From positions 1-5,096 of the forward strand of contig JAOTWK010000284.1 in NCBI GenBank assembly GCA_029862935.1: DNA of 5,096 nucleotides, written 5' to 3'. The notes under the pieces were generated by a model. It saw only the letters and a program-made list of their open reading frames with translations, ran no database searches and was not told the DNA's origin. This DNA is from Gemmatimonadota bacterium (GTDB lineage: Bacteria > Gemmatimonadota > Gemmatimonadetes > Gemmatimonadales > GWC2-71-9). The position numbers and the translations under genes are program-made. Shown here one piece after another: positions 1-4,160 of the stretch; position 1 is the stretch's first letter, and every line of letters starts with the position of its first letter.

Positions 1-215
1 TCCTCTGCGGATACCCCATCTGGCAGCACGCGAATAAGATTCACAGCATGCGCCAGCTCGGGATCATGGAACGAGCGAATCAGTTCCACCGCCACGGACT
101 CGCGTCGCTGTGCCCGAAACTCGCGTATTTGGACAACGGCAAATACCGCGCCGCCGACAATGGTCAGCGTGCCTAGGATCTCGGCGATGTTCGCGAGCGT
201 TGCTAGATCTTCCAC
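1..215 (-). CDS. Small membrane-anchored hypothetical protein (3' end beyond the window), cassette H
   Basis: An open frame of 71 codons runs off the left edge, starting at a GTG at 215-213. It reads VEDLATLANIAEILGTL, then a hydrophobic segment at about residues 13-27, then a basic stretch (QIREFRAQRRES) and an amphipathic region ending at residue 71. A short N-terminus, one membrane helix and a charged cytoplasmic helix recall a common class of uncharacterised bacterial proteins that begin 'LATLAEILG..T.VGG..FA..Q'. I recall this class but cannot verify it. GTG is chosen because AAGGA lies 4 bases upstream (220-224) and no ATG is available. The start is 20 bases inside the cassette boundary, as expected for a cassette gene. 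Function is unknown. Confidence 0.72.
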   Translation of the reverse strand, partial: MEDLATLANIAEILGTLTIVGGAVFAVVQIREFRAQRRESVAVELIRSFHDPELAHAVNLIRVLPDGVSAE

Positions 216-229
216 GCGGTCCTTGTGCG

Positions 230-352
230 GCCCAACCGACCGGCCGTTCAGCTGCCGATCCCACTCAACGGTACAGGCACCAGCATACCACGGGGCCCCG
301 CTGCGCCGGAACGCTGGTGCGTTGGCCGGTGAGCTGACCCGGCCTGTGAGAC
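230..352 (-). repeat. attC site 1 (123 bp), end of cassette G
   Basis: The left core is GCCCAAC (230-236), which is GTTGGGC, the 1R crossover site, in array direction. The right core is degenerate (GTGAGAC at 346-352, against GTTAGGC). Inner arms around CAGCTG near 249-254 and GAGCTGA near 331-337 pair imperfectly. It has the same length as the sites at 2341 and 2954 and aligns with them along its whole span. It shares a 23-base identical central block (275-297) with the site at 2341. Confidence 0.85.
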
Positions 353-462
353 CGCAGCGCGTGCGTGTAAGGATGACTCGAACGAATGCTCGAATTTCGG
401 AACAAGATGGGTGAAGCTGGCCTCGAAGCAGGTATTGGCTGAAAGGCGTGATGACGCGCGTC

Positions 463-468
463 AGGAGG
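463..468 (+). promoter_or_regulatory. Ribosome binding site for the cassette G gene
   Basis: AGGAGG lies 7 bases before the ATG at 476. It is the strongest Shine-Dalgarno match in the window and supports translation of the + strand gene rather than an overlapping frame. Confidence 0.8.
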
Positions 469-475
469 AAGGCGT

Positions 476-949
476 ATGGCACTGGGAAAGGGAACGATTG
501 TGCTTTGCGTGTGCGTACTTACAACAGCGATGGCTGCCGCTGGTGAAAACTGGGGGAATGGAGGGCAAAGGCCAGCCCACGCAATCTCAGCTGCAAACGG
601 AGCGTTTGGCCTGGTCGGGTTCAGTGAGAGGACGATTCAGGGAGATGTCGGGCTGTTTGCGCTGCATGGTCTGTGCCAGGAGAGCTTCGGGCGAGTGAGT
701 CGTACATGCACCATGAAGGAAGTGCAGCGAAGTGTGCGAATACCGAATCTGCCAGATGTGTCGGCTTGGGTGAACAGCGAAGCCTACGAGAGCGTGAGCA
801 CGGGCCGTTTTGCTGACTGCGCTGGCTGGGTTGGATCTACGTCAACGGGCGATGAAGGTGTGGGTACCGTAGTCGACTCGCTCGGTCGCTTCGAGCGGGC
901 TAGCTGCCTTGAAGGTCACCCCGTTGCATGTTGCTCCGCGGGGCGATGA
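476..949 (+). CDS. Exported cysteine-rich hypothetical protein, cassette G (opposite to array direction)
   Basis: The product is a 157-residue protein. Residues 1-22 form a signal peptide: a basic start, a hydrophobic core, and a likely cleavage near AMAAAG. The mature part has two cysteine clusters: C67 and C78 in a GLCQESFGRVSRTCT motif, and C115, C144, C152 and C153. The last run goes from RFADCAGWVGS to the terminal PVACC. I recall small secreted bacterial proteins of unknown function with the same plan: C...FG...R.C...EV, then AWV, C.GW.S and a terminal PVACC. This could not be checked here. The cysteines are probably disulfide-bonded outside the cytoplasm. A perfect AGGAGG precedes the ATG. 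The gene runs against the array direction and its stop is 34 bases before the next cassette boundary. It would therefore need its own promoter, and none is convincing between 353 and 462. Confidence 0.75.
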   Translation: MALGKGTIVLCVCVLTTAMAAAGENWGNGGQRPAHAISAANGAFGLVGFSERTIQGDVGLFALHGLCQESFGRVSRTCTMKEVQRSVRIPNLPDVSAWVNSEAYESVSTGRFADCAGWVGSTSTGDEGVGTVVDSLGRFERASCLEGHPVACCSAGR

Positions 950-977
950 GGAAGTTGTGATCAAGTTTCTTGCTGCG

Positions 978-1010
978 GCCTAACGGATCAAGCGCAGCGC
1001 CTTGTTAGGC
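978..1010 (-). repeat. attC site 2, extremely short (33 bp), end of cassette F
   Basis: Intact cores GCCTAAC (978-984) and GTTAGGC (1004-1010) enclose only 19 bases. In array direction the inner part is AAGGCGCTGCGCTT. AAG-CG pairs with CG-CTT, leaving one bulged G and a three-base loop. The bulged G is on the left arm, the 2L signature, so the site keeps attC polarity but has no variable terminal hairpin. Known attC sites are usually about 57-141 bp, so this one is exceptionally small. The stop codon of the cassette F gene lies in its core. Confidence 0.72.
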
Positions 1011-1772
1011 CGCCTCGTTCGCAGGTGGACGGGCGGGCGGCCCCGGAGGGGAAATGCGCCACGGAAAGATCATTGGCACTTCGCGTTGGTATTGGATGTA
1101 GGGATCGCCGAACTGGTAGACCAGGTCGCGTTCCTCGAGGAAAGTGGCGAGAACAACCCAAACGGTCCAGAGGATGTTGAATAGAAGTCGATCCGGGGTG
1201 ATGGCAGGACAGGACCAGAAGAGTACGAGGGCGAAGAAGTAGAGCGGATGGCGTACCCAGCGGTACGGCCCTTTGACAACAAAGGGATGTTGCCGAGTTT
1301 GACTGTTACGCAGAAGAGCAACGACGCGTCTGATACCGAACGTATCGAATGATCCGAGGGCGCGAACGCCCCAGGCGAACCCTGCGATGGCCAAGATAAA
1401 GAGAATGCGCATCAACCAGGCTGGGGCACCATCGAGTTGGCCGATTGGTTCGCCGGCCCGCTGCCACAAGATGAGGCAAAGAGTAAGGGTAGAGGCAGAG
1501 GCGATTGTGAAGATGAGGCCATGAAACGGATCTGAAACAAACGGTTCGAGACGTTGTCGAAACGAGCGCCGAACCATGCCGCTGTGTTGAAGGAAGAAGG
1601 CTGCGCTGAGTAGCGCATCCCAGGCGAGTGCAGTGGTAGAGCCGAGGCCGAGCTGGAAGAAGTGGAAATTGCCCAGGAACAGAAAGGAGACAAGTAGAAG
1701 GAGAGAAGCCGAGCCCAGCACAGAAGCGAGGACCACCGCGAGGTACGCCGCTAATCGCGCGAGAGGTTTCAT
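1005..1772 (-). CDS. Isoprenylcysteine methyltransferase-superfamily membrane protein (NnrU/MddA-like), cassette F
   Basis: The product has 255 residues with about five or six membrane segments (about 10-35, 44-62, 83-104, 119-139, 177-193 and 197-212). The C-terminal half carries the superfamily signature: VKGPYRWVRHPLYF (residues 166-179), then FLEERDL (211-217), a tyrosine-rich Y..YQRE and VPMIFP (232-237). These residues form the S-adenosylmethionine-binding and catalytic region in this family. QHSGM at 62-66 at the end of helix 2 resembles the 'QHS.MAR' motif of NnrU and of methanethiol S-methyltransferase MddA, so small-thiol or lipid methylation is plausible. The substrate is inferred only. 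The length suits that subgroup and the gene looks intact. The ATG at 1772 lies 28 bases inside the cassette boundary without a clear Shine-Dalgarno. The terminal proline-rich tail ends at a TAA inside the attC core. Confidence 0.85.
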   Translation of the reverse strand: MKPLARLAAYLAVVLASVLGSASLLLLVSFLFLGNFHFFQLGLGSTTALAWDALLSAAFFLQHSGMVRRSFRQRLEPFVSDPFHGLIFTIASASTLTLCLILWQRAGEPIGQLDGAPAWLMRILFILAIAGFAWGVRALGSFDTFGIRRVVALLRNSQTRQHPFVVKGPYRWVRHPLYFFALVLFWSCPAITPDRLLFNILWTVWVVLATFLEERDLVYQFGDPYIQYQREVPMIFPWRISPPGPPARPPANEAA

Positions 1773-1794
1773 GAGAGATTCAGAAGGCGTTCTT

Positions 1795-1923
1795 GATGGA
1801 CCGGGCGCTCAGCTGCGCCAAGGGCGCCGACTGCCGGCGCCTGGCCACCTCAGCCTGCCGCTAGACTGTACCACGATCGATTGGAACGCGGCCCCTGACG
1901 TCAGCTGCTGCGCCTTGTTAGGC
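1795..1923 (-). repeat. attC site 3 (129 bp), end of cassette E, degenerate crossover core
   Basis: The right core is perfect (GTTAGGC, 1917-1923). The inner arms GGCGC..CAGCTG and CAGCTG.GCGCC pair, with an extra base on the array-left arm. The opposite core, where crossover should occur, is best placed at 1795-1801. In array direction it reads GTCCATC, matching GTTRRRY poorly. The interior between the arms is rich in GGCGCC-type short palindromes. The left boundary is therefore uncertain by a few bases. Confidence 0.72.
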
Positions 1924-2311
1924 AACAGACATCTCGCGCAAACTCTTCGGCCACTTCACGCGCCCTGCGGGTCGCCTCTTCGACCATCTCTGGCTTGATC
2001 GCATTCAGGCCGCTGAATAGGAACTATGCGCTCTGCTGGTAGCCGGCCTGTGAGAGCACGATACCTGCCTTGCCGAGCATAAGGAGGTCTCTTGTGGCCG
2101 CCCGGACACCGGCCGGATTCTCGGTGTATATGGTGACGGTCTGGGTCGCCGAGTAGCGAAACTGGATCGTCGCAGGGTCATAGTTCCCGATCGCCTGCTT
2201 GTCGTTGACCGCTGGGGCGTTGATCGTGATCTCGCCGTCTTGGAACCCCGCCATTGCGACGCACAAAGCGGCGCCGAGAACGATGGATTCCGCAAGACGG
2301 CTGCGCTCCAT
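1901..2311 (-). pseudogene. Decayed SIMPL-domain (DUF541, YggE-type) protein with amber codon, cassette E
   Basis: From ATG 2311, a 95-residue frame with an N-terminal hydrophobic segment (residues 8-22) ends at TAG (2026-2024). The same frame continues without a shift for 40 more codons, FLFSGLNAIKPEMVEEATRR and so on, to a TGA at 1903-1901. Residues 21-95 plus the part after the TAG resemble the second half of SIMPL/DUF541 proteins: GF.D.EI...AP.V.DKQA..Y, then YSATQTVT.., then a conserved Q.LF.GLN.IKPEM..EATR.AR..AE.FA.D. The family usually has Q where the TAG stands, so a single CAG to TAG change would explain it. About 90 residues usually found between the N-terminal helix and 'AGFQDGEI' are missing. 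The usual last 60 or so residues are replaced by the attC. AGGAG at 2317-2321 fixes the start. SIMPL proteins are periplasmic or membrane-anchored and of poorly defined role. Confidence 0.72.
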
Positions 2312-2316
2312 GCTCA

Positions 2317-2321
2317 CTCCT
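2317..2321 (-). promoter_or_regulatory. Ribosome binding site deciding the start at 2311
   Basis: On the minus strand AGGAG stands 5 bases before the ATG at 2311. The alternative ATG at 2344 lies in the preceding attC, so the downstream start is preferred. Confidence 0.75.
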
Positions 2322-2340
2322 GATTCGTGCAGTGGCTGCT

Positions 2341-2463
2341 GCACAACGGGGAGACCATTCAGCTGCCGGCCCCACGAGAAGATAGAGGCACCAGCATACC
2401 ACGGGGCCTCGCTACGCAGGACCGCCCCTGCGTTGGCGGGTCGGCTGCAACGGCTTGTTGGAC
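2341..2463 (-). repeat. attC site 4 (123 bp), end of cassette D
   Basis: The cores are GCACAAC (2341-2347) and GTTGGAC (2457-2463). The left inner arm ATTCAGCTGCCGGCCCC aligns with the sites at 230 and 2954. The right inner arm CGGCTGCAACGGC carries the unpaired C next to AACGG that marks polarity. The central block 2386-2408 is identical to 275-297. The crossover core in array direction is GTTGTGC, one position off consensus. Confidence 0.87.
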
Positions 2464-2547
2464 AGCGGACCTCCCGATTTCATCGAGCGAGAGGCCAAGA
2501 GATGCCGCAGTGAGCTGTCCGCGTAGGCATTGAAAGGCTGAGTGCGG

Positions 2548-2934
2548 TCATGGAGTGAAGAACGCGCAAGAAAGATTGCGAAAGACCAGGGGCTGCCCGC
2601 TGTCGTCGAGGCCGCGGAACCGGCCGAGATACCGATCAGTATCCACGGGCCTATTGGTGTGTACCCGGAGCAAGAACTGCTCGCCCTGCCAGACAGCGTG
2701 GCGAGGTGTTGCCGAGAAGCGAAGATCTTCCCGAGAGAGTTGGGTGTTGTCCGCAAGGTAAACGATTCCCACCAAGATAGACCCAGGGAAAGGACCGGAA
2801 TCGATTGCCAAGACCGCCAACTCGTCTGTCTCGTTGAAGCACTGGGCCTGCAGTGAGATTTCGCGTGCGGGAGATGGAGTAGCCGAAGCACTGGCCAAGA
2901 TGAGAACAAAGAAGGAGGCAAGCGTCCTATTCAT
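2548..2934 (-). CDS. Secreted hypothetical protein with two cysteines, cassette D
   Basis: The product has 128 residues. Residues 1-19 form a signal peptide with a probable signal-peptidase I site around SASATP. The mature domain is mostly polar and alternates as in a beta-rich fold. It has only two cysteines, C32 (AQCFNETDEL) and C123 (RNLSCAFF), close to the two ends, so a disulfide closing the domain is plausible. I do not recognise the family. The start at 2934 is chosen over an in-frame ATG at 2988. That upstream start lies inside the attC, whereas the one at 2934 has a GGAGGA 6 bases upstream. The 84 bases between its stop and the attC show no further gene. Confidence 0.75.
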   Translation of the reverse strand: MNRTLASFFVLILASASATPSPAREISLQAQCFNETDELAVLAIDSGPFPGSILVGIVYLADNTQLSREDLRFSATPRHAVWQGEQFLLRVHTNRPVDTDRYLGRFRGLDDSGQPLVFRNLSCAFFTP

Positions 2935-2940
2935 CTGCAA

Positions 2941-2946
2941 TCCTCC
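2941..2946 (-). promoter_or_regulatory. Ribosome binding site deciding the start at 2934
   Basis: On the minus strand GGAGGA is 6 bases before the ATG and 13 bases inside the cassette boundary. It rules in the 128-residue reading over the longer one starting in the attC. Confidence 0.8.
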
Positions 2947-2953
2947 GTCCGCC

Positions 2954-3076
2954 GCCCAACCGACCATCCGTTCAGCTGCCGGCCCCACTTGAGGGTACAG
3001 GAATCAGCGTACGATAGGGCACCGCTAGGCCAGAACGCTGATGCGTTGGCTGGGCAGCTGCAACGGCGTGTTAGGC
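2954..3076 (-). repeat. attC site 5 (123 bp), end of cassette C
   Basis: The cores are GCCCAAC (2954-2960) and GTTAGGC (3070-3076). CCGTT-CAGCTGCC in the left arm pairs with GGCAGCTG-C-AACGG in the right arm, with a single unpaired C on the right. This is the clearest indication that the array reads right to left. Inner segments AATCAGCGT and ACGCTGAT pair to extend the hairpin. Both cores match consensus. Confidence 0.92.
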
Positions 3077-3126
3077 GGAAGCCCGCGGTAAACGCTAGCT
3101 TAGTCAACGTACTCTCGCGGCATTAT

Positions 3127-3132
3127 GGGGAG
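3127..3132 (+). promoter_or_regulatory. Ribosome binding site deciding the start at 3139
   Basis: GGGGAG is 6 bases before the ATG at 3139. An in-frame ATG at 2989 would add 50 residues translated from the attC, which is not credible. Confidence 0.7.
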
Positions 3133-3138
3133 TCGAGT

Positions 3139-3567
3139 ATGGAATCTGCAAGACGATTTCTTGAATACGCAACCGCGTTTGAGCAGACCTTCGCGGACGA
3201 CAACTGGGTAAGACTTGAGGCCTATTTTACTCCAGACGCGATATACGCCGTGACCGGAGAGGCGCCCCTGGGCGGGCGGTGGAAAGGAAGGAATCAGCTG
3301 CTTAGGCACCTGCGGGAAAGCGTGAATGAACTGGATCGAAAGTTTGACGAGCGTCGTGTTGAGCCCGTGGGTGTACCGAAGATCGAAGAAGAGGCGTTCG
3401 AGATGGGTTGGCGTGGGATCTACAAGAAGGCCGGATGCCCAGATCTCGTGTTCGAAGGGACGGAGCGAGCGACGTTCAAAGGGGAGCGCATCCTTCTACT
3501 TGAGGACACCCTGGAACATGGCGCCGACCAGCGGATACGGGACTACATGGAACGTTATTTCGAATGA
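3139..3567 (+). CDS. SnoaL/NTF2-like domain protein, cassette C (opposite to array direction)
   Basis: The product has 142 residues with no signal peptide, so it is cytoplasmic. The layout fits a SnoaL-like (NTF2 superfamily) domain, usually 120-150 residues. A long N-terminal helix (ARRFLEYATAFEQTFADDNW, residues 4-23) is followed by LEAYFTPDAIYAV (26-38) with the typical 'YF.pDA.Y' turn. Next come a polar loop with GGRWKGRNQLLRHL (45-58), a helix, and strands ending in ILLLEDT (118-124). Such proteins are isomerases, cyclases, dehydratases or ligand-binding proteins, so no activity can be assigned. The domain call rests on motif recognition only. The gene is on the strand opposite to the array direction and begins 62 bases after the attC. 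A weak TTAGTC/CATTAT promoter pair (3100-3126, 15-base spacing) precedes it but is not convincing. Confidence 0.8.
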   Translation: MESARRFLEYATAFEQTFADDNWVRLEAYFTPDAIYAVTGEAPLGGRWKGRNQLLRHLRESVNELDRKFDERRVEPVGVPKIEEEAFEMGWRGIYKKAGCPDLVFEGTERATFKGERILLLEDTLEHGADQRIRDYMERYFE

Positions 3568-3578
3568 TGCGCGCAGCC

Positions 3579-3623
3579 GCCTAACAAACGGATCACCCGT
3601 TCAGCTGCAACGGCTTGTTAGGC
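3579..3623 (-). repeat. attC site 6, shortened (45 bp), end of cassette B
   Basis: Perfect cores GCCTAAC (3579-3585) and GTTAGGC (3617-3623) extend to a 9-bp pairing, GCCTAACAA with TTGTTAGGC. Inside, CCGTT and AACGG flank a single palindrome CAGCTG and one extra base. The long sites have the same flanks but two CAGCTG copies, about 80 bases apart, enclosing the hairpin. The interior is thus missing exactly between the two copies. The site is below the usual attC size range. Confidence 0.8.
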
Positions 3624-3673
3624 GGCGCCCTCTCGACGGATGCAATTGCCCCAAAATTGGCCGGAACACCTGG

Positions 3674-4072
3674 CTAGTGGAGCTCCGAAGGCCCGGATTT
3701 CGAAACCAGCAAGCCGGTGGCATAGGTAGCCCCGAAGATCAGAACGAAGGGGACCCACGTACCCAGTAAGCTCGTAAACATTGAGTAGTTCCCTTCGATA
3801 AGAGGAGCAACCACGAGAGCGTCTAGGGTAATGACCGTCAGGACAAAGCAAGCGGCCGTTACAAGGGGGGAAGTGAGGCTAAACGCCCGAAAGTAGGCGG
3901 CGGAAATGAGCGAGAAGCCAAAGGGGGCCGCTACAGCGTGGACGATCAGGACTACGTTGATTGCAAGAAACTGTTGCCCAATGACCATGACAACTCCGCA
4001 CCAAGCCCACCCGATGAGGGCATGGGCAAAGACGATAACGAGCTTCCCGACTCGGCGAGATGCATGCGCCAT
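3674..4072 (-). CDS. Four-helix integral membrane protein of unknown function, cassette B
   Basis: The product has 132 residues with four predicted membrane helices at about 9-31, 36-56, 66-91 and 104-123. There are short loops and a small polar tail (SKSGPSELH). Notable positions are HAVAAPFGF (45-53), YFRAFSLTSPL (60-70), an acidic residue in helix 3 (LDALVVAP, D84), and MFTSLLGTWVPF before helix 4. I recall similar short membrane proteins annotated only as hypothetical, with the sequence plan 'SPL.TA...D..VVA.L...MF...LGTW.PF.LIF..TY..G'. I cannot name a family. The ATG at 4072 has no clear Shine-Dalgarno. It is 34 bases inside the cassette boundary. The gene follows array direction and ends 51 bases before its shortened attC. 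Confidence 0.75.
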   Translation of the reverse strand: MAHASRRVGKLVIVFAHALIGWAWCGVVMVIGQQFLAINVVLIVHAVAAPFGFSLISAAYFRAFSLTSPLVTAACFVLTVITLDALVVAPLIEGNYSMFTSLLGTWVPFVLIFGATYATGLLVSKSGPSELH

Positions 4073-4100
4073 TGAGCAGATCAGAATAACTCGCAGCGCC

Positions 4101-4160
4101 GCCTAACGGTCAGCATCAGCGGCGGCGCGAAGTGCCGTCCGCTGCATGCTGTTGTTAGGC
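4101..4160 (-). repeat. attC site 7 (60 bp, classic type), end of cassette A
   Basis: The cores are GCCTAAC (4101-4107) and GTTAGGC (4154-4160). On the + strand CAGCAT, CAGCGG and CGGC pair in turn with ATGCTG, CCGCTG and GCCG around a seven-base loop. Two unpaired bases (T and C) lie on the right arm, and unequal spacers (GGT and TT) lie next to the cores. This has all the hallmarks of a functional attC: two extra-helical bases, an unpaired central spacer and a short terminal loop. Its polarity agrees with the long sites. Confidence 0.95.

Noticed and set aside
110..414. Two plus-strand frames (110-337 and 160-414)
   Set aside because: Both run through attC site 1 and lie antisense to the better-supported GTG-initiated frame in cassette H.
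1633..1998. A 121-codon plus-strand frame across the end of cassette F and the attC
   Set aside because: It is antisense to a well-supported membrane methyltransferase gene and spans a recombination site, with no motif or ribosome site.
2412..2921. A 169-codon minus-strand frame overlapping the cassette D gene and running into the attC
   Set aside because: It has no ribosome site, is rich in Ser, Arg and Pro as expected of a shadow frame, and its end (NKPLQPTRQR) is translated attC. The overlapping 128-residue frame has a signal peptide and GGAGGA.
3100..3126. Possible sigma-70 promoter (TTAGTC, 15 bases, CATTAT) before the SnoaL-like gene
   Set aside because: The boxes are weak, the spacing is too short and the -10 abuts the ribosome site, so it is not listed as a feature.
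230..4160. The repeated palindromic elements as a CRISPR array, REP elements or rho-independent terminators
   Set aside because: Spacing is 0.5-0.8 kb with genes between, the cores are GCCTAAC/GTTAGGC, lengths vary from 33 to 129 bp and there are no T-tracts. attC sites explain all of this.
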